From positions 78,474,355 through 78,538,354 of the forward strand of contig JALMGJ010000003.1 of the NCBI GenBank assembly GCA_023362775.1: a stretch of 64,000 bases of DNA. Direction: 5' to 3'. The position numbers and the translations under genes were made by a program. Under the pieces are notes generated by a model. The model worked only from the letters and a program-made list of their open reading frames with translations. It was not told where the DNA came from and did not search any database. This document shows positions 23,990-36,265 of the stretch, piece by piece. The number at the start of each line of letters is the position of its first letter. Positions within the stretch are counted from its first letter, which is position 1. The DNA is from Charina bottae (lineage: Eukaryota; Chordata; Lepidosauria; Squamata; Charinaidae).

Positions 23990-25018
23990 ATGAAAAACAT
24001 ATACAGGTCAGGAAGCCACAGTATGGACAGAACAAGGCAAAACAGACTGGCTCCAAGTTGGCAAAGGAGTGTGACAAGATTGTATATTCTCCCCTTATTT
24101 ATTCAATCTATATGCCAAATATATACTGTATTAAAGGAAGGTGGATTGGAAGAAGATGAGCATGGTTTTACAATTGGAGGAAGAAACATTAATAACTTGT
24201 GCTATGCTGATGACACTATCCTGATAGCTGAACATGCAAAGGTTCTGCAAGCTGTAGTAATAAAACTCAAGGATCACAGTGAAAAAAAAAGACTAAAATC
24301 AAATATCAAGACCACCAAAGTAATGACAACATGTAGAATAACCAGCCTTAGAATTGAGAATAAAGATGTTCAAGTGGTGGATAGGTTCTGCCTTTTAGGA
24401 TCAACCATCAACAGTAAAGGAACCAGCAGTCAAGAAATACACTGCAGGCTAGCACTTGATAGAGCAGACATGAATGCCTTGGAAAAGATATTCAAATGCT
24501 GTGATGTGTCTATACCTACAAAGATCAGAATTGTGCAAGCCATGGTATTCCCTGTGACACTCTATGGAAGCAAAAGTTGGAAGCAGGATAGGAAGATTAT
24601 TGACACTTTTGAAGTTTGGCATTGGGGAAGACTCCTGAGAATACTGTGGACAGCCAAGGTGACAAACAATGGGGTCATCAAACGAATCAACCCAGGTTTC
24701 TTACTCAAGGCACAAATGACCTGGCTCAAATTATCCTACTTTGGACATATTATGTGAAGACTTAACTCTCTGGAAAAGGCTCTAATGCTGGGAAAGCTGG
24801 AAGGAAAGAGAAGAAGAGGATGACCAACAGCAAGGTGGATGGACTCAGTTACAGTGGCTGTGAGTGCACCATTGGAAGACCTGAAAGACCAGGTTAAGGA
24901 TCATCATGGAGAAAATCTATCTATGTGGTTGCTAAGAGTTGACAATGACTTGATGGCACATCATCCATCCATCCATCCATCCATCCATCCATCCATCCAT
25001 CCATCCATCCATCCAGTG
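23990..25018 (+). pseudogene. BovB (RTE-clade) LINE, reverse transcriptase C-terminal half
   Basis: The frame shows AGRNINN-like GGRNINNLCYADDTILIAE, with the catalytic YADD at 24203-24214. It continues with RLKSNIKTTKVM, FCLLGSTINSKG, IRIVQAMVFPVTLYGSKSW, EVWHWGRLLRILWTA and LKLSYFGHIM, the ordered landmarks of BovB ORF2. Upstream, GRTRQNRLAPSW-like sequence is frameshifted. The 3' end has AGAGTTGACAATGACTTGAT and a (CATC)n tract. The copy is 5'-truncated, and one frameshift near 24130 makes it nonfunctional. BovB supplies the machinery for the Sauria-type SINEs nearby. Confidence 0.88.
24957..25015. repeat. (CATC)n microsatellite at the BovB 3' end
   Basis: About 14 CATC units directly follow the BovB terminus, so the repeat probably grew from the element's own tail. 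Confidence 0.9.
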
Positions 25019-25819
25019 TATTCACTATTATGGAATTTCTTTTCCATTTAAATAGAAAAGTGTTCACTATTATGTGTTTTCTACTGGCTGTAGAAAATTA
25101 TTTTTTATATTTGTTTTTAGTTTTTTTATAAATAACTAAACTGTTCAGTTGTATTATGGCTCTCATCTGCTTTCTAGCAATACTCTAGCTTCATTCCCTG
25201 GACACTACCATCTTGGTGCTGTAACAATACAATGCATATGACTGTTTTCTTCATTGTTCTCAGATCACTGCATTTTTCAGAAGGCTTCATACAAGCTGCC
25301 ATGTCTCATTTAGTGATCAAACAAATCAGTGCCCTGTCTTTGAATAGATCTATTCTATTTTTACAAAAGATATCTCAACATCAAGGAATTTAGAAATCAT
25401 TAGGAAAAAATACTATATATGGAATGATCACAGAGAGATTTCCTGCAGTTATGAGACATCGTACATTGAGATCTGATTTTTATTCTCCATAATGATGCTC
25501 TAATGACATTGCTGTAATCTAAGCAGGTGATTGAACTCATCATAAATAGGCGCTCATCCCAATTCCTGCTTAGTTTACAGAAGGGCTCTTGTGAGTCATT
25601 ATTTCTGTCTTAGTTACACTGGAATGATGATGATCATTTCCAGAGAAAAGTGCTTTAAAAACTGTAAATGAAAAATAAAACAGCATTAATATTACATAGC
25701 ACTTAATGCTACATAGTTATAGTGCAAAAGTTAGATTTCTAAGGAATTTTAAACAACAGTAGAGATAATGGCCACTGCAGGGCCAAGCAAACTTGAATAT
25801 ATTCTTCTGTCTCATATTT

Positions 25820-27600
25820 CATCCATTTCAGTCTGGACTTATAAAAAATAGACAAGAATCTGATAATATCCCTTTGGCAATTGATATTTTGGATATTGTG
25901 GCAGATAAATTAGAATCAGTAGTTTAATCTTGTTGGATGCTGAAAAGGCCTTTGATATTGGTCAGATTGAATTTATGAAGTGTGTTCTGATAAGATATGG
26001 ATTTCCAACATGTTTAGTCTATTGGATTATAATTTGGTACCTTCACCCAGTAGGTAGAGTCACTACAAATTGATTTGTTTCTCAACCCATCCAGCTGTAT
26101 TACAGCACCTGGGATTCCTCTTGTCTCCCTTAACTTTCATCTTGTTTTTGAACCCTTAGCTTCTTTTGTTAGACAGTCTCAAGCATTAGGATGTGGTGGC
26201 ACTTGGTACTGAATTTAAATTATTTCTATATGCTGATGATATCATAGCCATTTTGGATCATTTTGTAGTATCATTAGAAAAACTTATTGAAGTTGTATAG
26301 CAATATGATTTATAGTCTGGTTACACTAAATTGGAAAGTCTGATTTGTTGCTTCTGGGATCCACAATATCTATAGGCTACTGTAAGGAATTAGGATTTAC
26401 AATTTTACAGACTCCATAAAATATTTGGGTTCATATTTTTGTTGAAATATACCAAATTAAAAATGTCTAAATGTATAGATGCAGTTTTAGTAGATATAAT
26501 TCAATGGCTAAAAAACCTTTCATTAAATCTCTGAGGTAAGATTAATGTAATTAAAATGAATATTCACTCACAACTAATGTACAATATATTTAAGAGGCAT
26601 TGCAGTGTTAATTCCTATCAACTACTTTACACAGAGAAACTAATGACCATTTTTTTATGGCAGGCCAAACCCCCTCAAATATCTTTGGCCAAACTGAGAT
26701 TGCCTTATGATGAACACAGCTTTACCCTACCAGATTTTCAACTGTCCCATTGGGTTCTCATTTTAACAGCTATAATTTTCTGGAATGCAAACTTTTTTGA
26801 ATGTAGCCTTCTTGAAGAACCCCTCTTGAAGAACCCCCTTCTTCTTTGGAGAACCACCCTCTAACCCCTTGGAAATCTTGGCTACTTTTAAAGTCCAATT
26901 ATATTATATGGGGATCTTTGTTACTAGCCTTGAAAGCTGTCAGATGTATTTGGTTCTTAATAGGTAAGCAGTTAAGTTTTGATCCAAAGTCAAAACTTCT
27001 TACATGAGAAACTGACACTGTGGAATAATCCAAACTTGGAGATAGTTCTATTGGAATGCCTGGTCCAAACAAAGGATAAATACCTTAAATCAGTTGATTT
27101 TAATGGTTGTTTTAAAGCAGAGCTTTCCATACTGTGTGTCGCGACACAAAAGTGTGTCGCCACACCACCCGGAAGCGGTGGCGCGGGCGTGCACGGCGAC
27201 AGCAGCAGCGGCGCGGGATCAGTGCTTCCGTGTTTTAACAGAGGCTGCCGCCGCATGTCCCCCCACGCCGCCACTGTGCGTGCATGCACCTCCGCCGCAC
27301 TGCCGCCGCCGCTAGTGTATCGCCAGCGGCGGCACTTTGGAAAGCTCTGTTTTAAAGACTTTGAAAGACTTTGCATTTGGAATCTGATTTACCTAAAACA
27401 TCCACTTAGCAATATATACAGTTGAAACAAGAACTGAGTAAACAGTGCGGCCTGGATGCTTTAGCAGCCTCAGAGGTACCTGTAATCATTAGCAGATGGA
27501 ATATTTGAAGTGAAACCAGTAATTCAATTTTATGAAGAATTAAAAAATAGAATGAAGTTTAGCATTAATTATATATGTGGACTGTGAAATAAAGAATTGG
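25820..27600 (+). pseudogene. Decayed L1 LINE, ORF2 fragment
   Basis: Translation across frameshifts gives GLIKNRQESDNIPLAIDIL, LLDAEKAFDI and LYADDIIA (YADD codons at 26229-26240). The later MNIHSQLMYNIF and LMTIFLWQAKPPQISLAKLR stretch matches the region after the reverse transcriptase in L1 ORF2. Many stops are present. A hAT MITE interrupts it at 27118-27349. The 5' limit is approximate. Confidence 0.7.
27118..27349. mobile_element. hAT-type MITE, family 1 copy B
   Basis: CAGAGCTTTCCATACTGTGT to CACTTTGGAAAGCTCTG, 232 bp, with an exact 8-bp duplication TTTTAAAG (27110-27117 and 27350-27357). The ends carry GTGTGTCGCGACACAAAAGT, shared with copy D; the interior is very GC-rich. It is inserted inside the older L1. 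Confidence 0.92.
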
Positions 27601-27860
27601 AATACCGAATCATGGATATGCTGTTATTCTGAAGGGTCCTGAAGACCTGGCTTTTTACCCAGGCCTTTGGGGAGGATGACTGAAGCTTCCTTTTAACCTA
27701 GGTCATTTTCTTTTGTTTCCACCCAGTTTGTTATTCTGCCATCTCTACCCTTGTTTGTTGCTTTTCTTGTCTTGTTTTTCATGTTTTAAATCATTTCTAA
27801 ACCACCCAGAGTCACTAGGAGTTGGGCGCCATATAAATTTAATTATTAATGATAATAATG
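27600..27860 (+). mobile_element. 3' end of an L2-type LINE
   Basis: Sequence CCTGAAGACCTGGCTTTTTA, then CCCAGGCCTTTGGGGAGGAT encodes the LKTWLF-QAFGED end of L2-type ORF2. It is followed by AACCACCCAGAGTCACTAGG and GGGCGCCATATAAATTTAAT, the usual tail. It is truncated to the last few hundred bases. Confidence 0.65.
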
Positions 27861-28915
27861 GAAAATCAATGAATCTGTGTTTTAAGAATTGTAGAACATA
27901 CCTCTTATGACTTAAGAATGAAATGAATTCATCAGAAAATATTATTTATTGTCCATTGAACCCCTCAAATAATATTTTGAAAGAGTTGGACTTGAGATTT
28001 TTTGTCCTGGGATCGTTAAAAAAATTGAGGGTTCTTAAACTCATATGATCTGATCTTGGTCCAGTGGTAGCTTGGTTTGACTTTCAAATCATAGCATATG
28101 TTAATAAAACTTTGGAAAGAAATATAATAGTTGAGGAGGTGAATGTACCAAGCAATGGGTTTATGATATGAGTCTGGTATATAGTTTTCCCATCCCTAGT
28201 TTTACTGCCATGTTTTCATCAGTATAGGAGAGAATTCCTGTAATGGCTGTTATGCTGACCCATCTCTGAATATTCAGTTAAGGAAGCCCACTGTGTTTCA
28301 GCTAGACACCATTTCTCAAATCAGTGCTTTCTCTGTGAACATCCATCAGAAGCTACAACCCTACTTCCATTTGCTGGAATAGTTTATACAGGGATGAAAG
28401 AGAAAGGACTACAGAATTTATTTTTCCAAGGTTTTATTGTCTCTCACCTAACTTAAGTTTGTGATTCACCTCCCAAGTGCAGAAACAAACTAAGTATTGA
28501 CAAGTGTTATCTCAGGGTTTTTATCATCAAAGGACCAGACTAAATGTGAAGATGACAGCCAAAATTACTTGTTGATAAAATAATAGAATGTATAAGGTGA
28601 ATGATTATGTCTGCCACCATCATATGGGAGCTCTCATTGAACATTTTAACATCAGGAGCTTCAGTTACAAGTCACGTTCCCTCTAATTTCTGATATGTAG
28701 TGTATGGGGAAAAATGTTTTGTGCAGCTTTCCTCAAACCAAGTACAAATTTGTGCCCCGCAATATGTCTATATGAGTAAATTGCAAATACATGTAATAGC
28801 AACATGTTAAAATGTTTACATATTTCATAATTAAAGTATAGAAACTAAAAAGTATAATAGTATGTTACATACAAGCTTACAGATCATAATATAAACTTGT
28901 GACTATATTTAAGTA

Positions 28916-29018
28916 AAGGTAAAGGGTCCCCCGCATATTTGTGCAGTCGTGTCCGACTCTAGGGGCTGGTGCTCATCTCTGTTTGTTAGCCGAAGAGCCA
29001 GCATTGTCTGAAGATGCT
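28916..29018 (-). mobile_element. Sauria-type SINE, 3' part of a split copy
   Basis: Antisense tail TAAAGGTAAAGGGTCCCCCG, GTCGTGTCCGACTCTAGGGG and GTTTGTTAGCCGAAGAGCCA, stopping at GAAGATGCTTCC. The matching 5' part lies at 31394-31547 in the same orientation, with a small middle piece at 29493-29512. I infer these are one SINE broken by later insertions. Confidence 0.7.
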
Positions 29019-29019
29019 T

Positions 29020-29160
29020 CCATCTGTAGGCTGCAGACCAGAAGGTCTGTAGTTCGAACCCCACGCAATGAGGTGAGCTCTCGTTGCTAGTCCCAGCTCC
29101 TGTCAACCCAACAGTTCGAAAGCTTTGCAAGTAGATAAATGGGTACCACCTTAAGTGGGC
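29020..29160 (+). mobile_element. Sauria-type SINE fragment in opposite orientation
   Basis: A diverged sense-strand copy: GTAGTTCGAACCCCACGC (B box), GAGGTGAGCTC, then AACAGTTCGAAAGC and GGGTACCACCTTAAGTGGG. It abuts the antisense fragment head-on, so the two could form an imperfect hairpin. Confidence 0.6.
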
Positions 29161-29465
29161 TAATTTGCTGGCGTCCTGTCGGGAAGTCGGCAGCCCCGGA
29201 GGAAAGGATCGGAGGAAGATCGAATGGCGGCGGTGACGACAGACCCGGATATAACAGCTACAGGACGTCAGCAGCCGGCTCAAGGCATCCTGGGATTTGT
29301 AGTCCAGAGCCTGAAAGAGTCGGTTCCCTTACCCCCTCCCCTCACGCGTGGTTAAAATGGTGATTATATAACTAATGTATATATATGCTTGTAAGCCGCC
29401 TAGAGTCCTCCATTAGGTAGGGGATAGGCGGGGTATAAATACCACAATAAATAAATAAATAAAAA
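29160..29465 (+). mobile_element. Short element with an L2/CR1-type LINE tail
   Basis: A GC-rich head (about 29160-29340) is joined to the common tail GTAAGCCGCCTAGAGTCC, then GGGGATAGGCGGGGTATAAA and (TAAA)n. The head is not a LINE reading frame that I recognise. It may be a SINE that borrows a LINE tail, or just a diverged LINE. Confidence 0.45.
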
Positions 29466-29492
29466 ATGATGCATGCAGAATGCTGTTATCAG

Positions 29493-29552
29493 TGGTACCT
29501 ATTTATGTACTTGCATTTGCATTTGCATTTGCATTTGCATTTGCATTTGCAT

Positions 29553-29591
<39 letters not shown>

Positions 29592-29640
29592 TTTTGGTAT
29601 TTATACCCTGCCTATCCCCTCCCTAAGCGGAGGGCTCCCT
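29493..29640. repeat. SINE middle piece, (TTTGCA)n and (TTTA)n repeats, and an antisense LINE tail
   Basis: GTGGTACCTATTTATGTACT is the antisense middle of the Sauria-type SINE. Its TTTGCA-like end has expanded into about seven TTTGCA units, then (TTTA)n, then GGTATTTATACCCTGCCTAT, an antisense LINE tail. The hexamer repeat clearly grew from SINE sequence. Confidence 0.75.
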
Positions 29641-29644
29641 AAGC

Positions 29645-31393
29645 ATGCTTTTGCATGTTTTTTTTTAATTTTTAGAAATACTTTATTGTATAAAATTTTT
29701 AACATATAACATATAACTTACATACACCTTGAGACAATTAAATGGGGTGTAAGGAAAGGAAAGAAAAGTGTGTGAAAGGGGAGACAAACAAACAAACAAA
29801 CAAGGAAAAAAAGAGGTTTGGTTCTCGATTTCCTTAACTGTGATTAATATATTTGTCTCGTTACTTAATTGCTTGTTTAAATTACATTGGTTACTTTTCT
29901 ATTTCTTACCTACTTAATCATTAAATCCTATATTTATTGTATTATTTTTTTGTATGTTTATCATATAGTCCAGAAACGGTTTCCAATCATTTTTGAATGT
30001 GTCCATATTCTTATCTTCTAACATCTCTGTTAGTTTTGCCATCTGTGCTAAGTCCATAATTTTTGTAATCCAGTCTTGGATTGTAGGGGTTTCTTCTTTC
30101 TTCCATTGTTGAGCGTATGTTATTCTGGCAGCTGAAATCATATATAGTAACAAGTTTCTATGTTTTTTCTCCAGTTCATTGTCCAGGAAGCCTAGTAAGT
30201 ATAGTTCTGGTTTAATTTGTATGTCCATTGATATAATTGTTTTTATGGTTTCATGTATTGAGTTCCAAATTTTTTTCGCTTTCTTGCATGTCCACCATAG
30301 ATGGTAAAATGTTCCATTTTCCTTCTTACATTTCCAACATTTACTTGATACATTTTTATACATTTTTGATAATTTCTCTGGAGTTATATACCAACGGTAC
30401 ATCATTTTGTAAAAATTTTCTTTTAAGTTATAATTTAATGTAAATTTTAAACTTTTTGTCCACATTTTTCCCATTGATCATACATAATATTATATCCAAA
30501 ATTTCTGGCCCAATTTATCATACATTCTTTGACTTGTTCGTCTTCTAATTTTATTTGTAGTAGCATTTTATAAAATTTAGTTATAGTATGATCAGTGTTA
30601 TCAAATAGTTGGTTTTCTAACCACGTTGGTTCTTTTACAAATTTATAGTTCTTTTTATCTGATTTGAATTGTTCTTTTAACTGTAGGTATATAAACCAGT
30701 TACATTGATATTCCTTTTTTTTTCTAATTCTTCCCTTGATTTCATTTCAATTTTGTCCCCTTCATAGTATATTAAATCTTTATATTTAAACCAATTACGG
30801 TTATTTGTGCTTTCTATTCTCGTGAAAGCTTCTTGTGGGGATAACCAGAATGGTATATTTGGCAATAGTCTTTTCTTATATTTATTCCAAACTTTAATTA
30901 ATGCTCTTCGAATACAGTGATTATTAAATATTTTATTTGCTTTAATTTTGTCATACCAAAGGTATGCATGCCAGCCAAATTTTAGATCATGGCTTTCCAA
31001 ATATAATAATTTATGATTTTCTAATCTCACCCATTCTTTAATCCACATTAGGTTACAAGCTTCATAATATAATTGTAAATCTGGGAGTCCTAATCCTCCT
31101 CTTTCTTTAGCATCATGTAATAATTTGTATTTTATTCGTGGTTTTTTCCCTTGCCATATAAATTTTGATAATTCTCTTTGCCATGATTTAAATGTATTGT
31201 CTGTAATCAGTATTGGTATTGTTTGGAATAAAAATAATATCCTGGGTAGTACATTCATTTTAATTGTTGAAATTCTTCCCATTAAAGATCGATGTAATTT
31301 CCCCCACTTTACTAAATCTTGTTTAATTTCTTTCCATAGTTTTACATAGTTGTTTTGGAATAGGTCGTTATTTTTTCTTGATATTATTAAAAG
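29645..31393 (-). pseudogene. 5'-truncated L1 LINE, ORF2 C-terminal half
   Basis: Two minus-strand frames cover the C-terminal half of L1 ORF2. The first (31402-30677) has MGRISTIKMNVLPRILFLFQ, FIWQGKKPRIKYKLL, GGLGLPDLQLYYEACNLMW and FWLSPQEAFTRIE. The second (30474-29914) has NFYKMMYRWYITPEKLSKMY, CWKCKKENGTFYHLWWTC and AARITYAQQWKK. A gap and stops between them show decay, but divergence is modest. The 3' end runs into TTTTTTTTAATTTTTAG on the plus strand, the element's A-rich tail. It inserted into a Sauria-type SINE. Confidence 0.88.
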
Positions 31394-31547
31394 CATTTGC
31401 ATGCTTTTGAATTGCTAGGTTGGCAAGAGCTAGGGCTAGTGCAGGAGCTCACTCCGTCACGCGGGGCTAGGGATTCGAACCTCCGAACTTGCGATCTTCC
31501 GATCGACAAGCCTGGCGTCTTACCCGCTGAGCCACCACGCCTCCTTA
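31394..31547 (-). mobile_element. Sauria-type SINE, 5' part of a split copy
   Basis: Antisense GGGATTCGAACCTCCGAACT (B box), CGATCTTCCGATCGACAAGC and GCTGAGCCACCACGCC (A box). The copy ends abruptly at the L1 junction inside GCATTTGCATGCTTTTG. The shared GCATGCTTTTG on the far side of the L1 (29642-29652) is consistent with a target-site duplication. Confidence 0.82.
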
Positions 31548-32774
31548 AGTGACTATATTTAGTCACTGATAAATTGCAATCAATATTTTGTAAATATTTA
31601 AATTGTTCCTTTTTGGCGGGGGAGGAACTTGATATTGCAGGGAAAAAAATTAAAAGAAAGAAGAGAAAGAAAAGCATTATAGAAAAAGCATTTAGATGGC
31701 CCCTTCTCTTTCCTTATTCTTTCCCTCTTCTCTGGATATATTCTGAACTTATTTAAACTTTAATTATTATTAATTTCAAAAATTGAATTTTTTATAAAGT
31801 TAACAACTATTATGGACCTTTCATGGCCTGAAACTCAACAGGTATCACTTAAACTTTTTTTTTGGAGGGTGGAGGGACGTAGGCCAAGCGGGCCTGTGGG
31901 GAGCCACTTCTCAGTACAGAGCAGGGATGTGGCATGGCATGGCTCCTTTGTGCACAGGAGGCTCCGGGGTTGTGTCTACTGTGTTTCTAGCTGGGCCTGA
32001 ACCAGAGCAGGTCGGCTGAAAGGCTGGGAGAGGACTGCCTGCCTGCTTCCAGAAGGCCCCTCCCCCAGGAGATCCCGATAAGTCTGCCCCATGGAGGCAC
32101 TGAGCAACCCTCACTGCTGCAGTTCAGCTGAGGCTCTCCGAAGCAGCAAGCTTGTGCAGGACTCAGCCTGGAGTTTTATGGTGCCTAGATTTATTATTTT
32201 GGGAGAACTTAATTTGCATGCGCTCGGCTAGGTTGCAAGGACAGGCTTCCAGGAAATAGGAAGATCTTTTCTGCAGATGTTTGCCTTGTAACTGGAGGGT
32301 GGGGGGGGATAAATGTGGGAGCATTCATCCCACTCTCCCAAGACCACTTTCACCACTTCTTGCCATGCCTGAAAAAGGCTCTTATAGCTGCAAAACAAGC
32401 CTTTAAAATCTGTCTGGCATTAGGTAATAAGGGCAATGCTGAGGTGAAATCTAAGGACCCTCTCAGATGCAGAAGTGTTTCAGCAGGACTAAGGTTGTTA
32501 ATAAAGTCTGTGGTTATAACAAACAAGAGGTTAAAACAAAACAAAACAAGTCCAAACAACAGAAAGAAACTAAGTGTGTATTGCTTTTTCTACTCACAAA
32601 AAGACAGAAGTGGAAAATGTGATGACATTCCATGTATGCTTAACAAATTGCTGAATGGTGCTTCAATTTTTCATTCAGGCACTGGTTATCACTTAATGTA
32701 GCCTAAGACCATTGTCTTCTGCACACTGATTTTTTTAATGAAAACTACTCTGAGTACTCACCAACCAAAGTATA

Positions 32775-32877
32775 GAAGAATGAATGAATGAATGAATGAG
32801 TGAGTGAGTGAGTGAGTGAGTGAGTGAATGAATGAATGAATGAATGAATGAATGAATGAATGAATGAACGAACGAAA
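32775..32877. repeat. (GAAT)n-(GAGT)n-(GAAT)n microsatellite
   Basis: GAAT units surround a block of GAGT units, then CGAA variants at the right end. It gives a spurious Ser/Phe/Ile/His repeat frame on the minus strand. Confidence 0.93.
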
Positions 32878-33457
32878 ACAGCTTTAAAAGGACCAATAAG
32901 ATACTGTTTGTCAGTGAGCACAGAAACAGAATGTCCTGTGATGTGGAAGAATTTGTACATGTAGGCAGCTCTGAGGGCAGCTCTGATGTTGCTTGCCAAA
33001 CTGAAATTTACAGTCTGCATGTACAGTATCTCATTCCTCCTGTCTTCTGGCGACTCCCTCTAACAGCCTGTGGGAAGGCTCTATTCCTTTTCTAAAGAGC
33101 AAATGGCATTGACCCTTACCATCAATCACCATTGTTTACTATAATACTAAATGGATTGAGGTAATCCTCTTCTCCTTTTAGCATATATTTTTCAGGAAAG
33201 TTTCATTTGCAAGCAAATCCTTTTATCCACTAACCCAGATTCATTTTGCCCTTCATACTGTCTGCCTCTTTTATGCTTTTTCCTGTCTATATTAGGCCAA
33301 TTTTTGCTACAGAGGAAAATGTAGTTATAGTATCACTGATAAATGTTGTACAAATAGATCAAGCTAACCGTCTTGCTTAAAATGGAGAGTTCACCTAAAC
33401 CCATCACTGATGGTCCAAAAGCACTTATTTATCAAGTAATACAAAGATGTTATGCTT

Positions 33458-34960
33458 ATAGAATCATAGAGTTGAAAGGTACCTTAAGAGGTCATCAAGT
33501 CCAACCCCCTGTGCACTGCAGGATTCAGTACGGCATCCCCAATAGATGACTATCCAGCCTAGGTTTGAAAACCTCCAGTGAAGGGGAAGAAACCACTCCA
33601 TGAGGTAACCTATTCCACTTCCGGACAGCACTTACTGTCAAGAAGTTCCTCCTAATATCTAATCTGTCTCTACATCCTTGAAGTTCATCCCATTCGTTTT
33701 AGTCTTACCCCCTGGAGCAAGCAAGAATAAGTCCAAACATTCTACAATGTGAGCGCCCTTCAGATATTTGAAGGCAGCTATCATGTCCCTCTCAACCTTC
33801 TCTTCTGCAAGCTAAACATACCTAGGCCTTTTAACCATTCCTTGTAGGACTTGGTTCCAGTTCTTTCACCATCTTGGTAGCCCTTCTCTGGAGTTGCTCC
33901 AGTTCATCAATGTCTTTTTAAACTGGGTGTGCAGAACTGAATTCTATACTCCAAGTGAGGCATGACCAAGGCAAAGTAGAGTGGGATAATTTTTCATTTC
34001 CCACAATCTGGACTGTTTGCTATTCTTGATGCTCTTTAAGATGTCATTGGCCTTCTTTGCAGCTGCATTACACTGATGGGACATGTTGAACTTGTGATCT
34101 ACTAGTACACCCAGGGCCTTCTCATATGTGTTGCTCTTGAGGCAGATTTCCCTCATTTGTACATGGCTTTGTATTTCACCCTGTTAAATTTCATTCTATT
34201 TCTTTCCACCCATTCCACCCCTAGCCTAAGTCTTTTTGATTTCCCTGTCTCTCCTCCCAAGTATTAGCCACTCCTCCTAGCTTTGTATCATCTGCAAATT
34301 TGGTAAGCATTCACTCAACTCCCTCATTCATATCATTTATAAAAATGCTGAATAGAGGCACCCCACTCAAGATGTCTCTTCAGGTAGATTTGACACCATT
34401 TATACTGTACCCTTTGAGTACAGTCCTTGAACCAACCGTGGATCCACATGATGATTCAGTTGTCAAACCCATATTTGACCATTTTGTTAATGAGGATGCT
34501 ATGAGAGACTTTGTCAAAGGCCTTACTGAAATTAAGATATACTACATCCATGGCATTTCCCCAATCAACTAGGCTAGTAACTCTTGTCATAAAAGGAGAT
34601 CAAGTTAGCTCAGCATGACTTGTTCAGCATAAATCCGGTTGGCTCCTGTTAATTAATTAATTCCTACCTAAATGCTCACAGCCATGCTGTTTGGTAATCT
34701 TCTCAAGGACCTTGCCCAGTACCAATGTCAGGCTCACAGGCCTCCAGTTTCCTGGGTCCTGCTTCTTCCCTTTTTAGAAAATAGGAATAGCATTACCCCT
34801 CCTCCAGTCTTCTGAGACTTGCCTGTTCTTCAGGACTTTTCAAAGATTACAGAAAGTAGTTCTGCAATTACCTCTGCTAGTTCCTCCAATACCCTAGGTG
34901 TAATTCATCTGACCCAGGAGACTAACTCACTTAGATTAGCTAGGAATTCCCTCACTTGCT
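33458..34960 (-). pseudogene. CR1 LINE, reverse transcriptase and 3' end
   Basis: The antisense 3' end is TAGAATCATAGAGTTGAAAG, GTCCAACCCCCTGTGCACTG, a typical CR1 terminus. Minus-strand pieces give LGVLVDHKFNMSHQCNAAAK, FADDTKLGGVAN (FADD codons at 34298-34287) and VVYLNFSKAFDKVSHSIL, in the correct ORF2 order. Frameshifts and stops are frequent. About 1.5 kb survives and the endonuclease is missing. Confidence 0.85.
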
Positions 34961-34980
34961 CTTTGCTTATCTTGAGCTTC

Positions 34981-34981
<1 letters not shown>

Positions 34982-35012
<31 letters not shown>
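34982..35012. repeat. (CA)n microsatellite
   Basis: About 14 CA units at the 5' edge of the CR1 copy. Confidence 0.9.
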
Positions 35013-35014
<2 letters not shown>

Positions 35015-36224
35015 CACAGTGAGGGCCAAACAAGTTTTCATTCACTTTCTGAGAGAAATACTTACAGAAATATTTCTCCCCCTGCCCACAATTACAATTA
35101 TTAATAGCTTTCTGATACTTTTTTTTTAAAAAAGTACTGTATAAATCACCAATGTAACCCTGTTGCTGCTTTGCATACTTTTGAAATGAAACAGAAAGGT
35201 AGTTTGCCAAACACACAGTTTGATAGATGAGTAGCTATAAATACCGAAGTAGGTAGAGAGACAGATAGATAAGAAATTTTTTAGTAACTCTAAAATTGGG
35301 ACTCCCTCCTGCAAGGTGTTAATGTGCAATATTTGCCATTACTAAAATAAGTTTCCATTCTAGCACATTGCTCATAAAGTAATGAGACAACAGGTGCAAT
35401 CCAATTTATCTATTGCTTCCTTTACAAATTGTGGACAATTGGCAATTGCTAACATGTAGTTAGCACAAAATCGGTGAGGCCAAATAGCCTTGTTCAGGCC
35501 AAAATAGAGATGAAGAAAAGCCCCAGGTGTGACTTTCAAGCACATGAATAAAAAGGTTCGTAATTAAATAACAGAAGAGTGCAGTGATTGCTTCAGGAAT
35601 GGAAAACCACAAAAAGGAACTCTAGATTAAACATACTAATGGAAACTCTATTGAATTAGCATCTATTTGCTATTTAAATGGAAAAGAATGCTTCCACATT
35701 AAGGAAAGATGGATGATAAAGAGAAAATAGGACAGTGGGAGGAAGGGGGGAGGGGCAGATAGTTTGTTTTTAATACCCAAATAAAATTATTCCATAGTGT
35801 TCTAATATATACATAATATAATGGAAAGTGGCAGGTCCATAGATTAATTCCAGTTAATTAAGTTCCATAGTAATAAGGGTTCACATTATTCCTTCCAATT
35901 TGAAAAGGAAGGATAACACAGATGATCTCAAAAAGGTTGCACTGTCTAGTATAACACAGAAGAAGATCTAAGAAATTAATCACAGTTAAAGCCACAGTTT
36001 GTCAAAGAAATTACCTACAAGCATTTAGTGCTAGAAAGGCTTTCTTCCAGGTAAGAATGTGTCATGATTTTATGAGCCAATAAGTTTAAAAAAAAAGGTT
36101 TAGTCAAACAATGCAAGAGTTATATATCAGTATAGGGTCCATGAACTAGATCAGTCAATGCAAGCAGAATTTAAAGACAAGTTAATGCAGCCACTGGCAA
36201 GTAATTATGCCATAAGTCAGAATT

Positions 36225-36227
<3 letters not shown>

Positions 36228-36263
<36 letters not shown>
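36228..36263. repeat. (CA)n microsatellite
   Basis: About 17 CA units, some 480 bases from the 36740-36857 exon on its downstream side. Confidence 0.92.
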
Positions 36264-36265
<2 letters not shown>

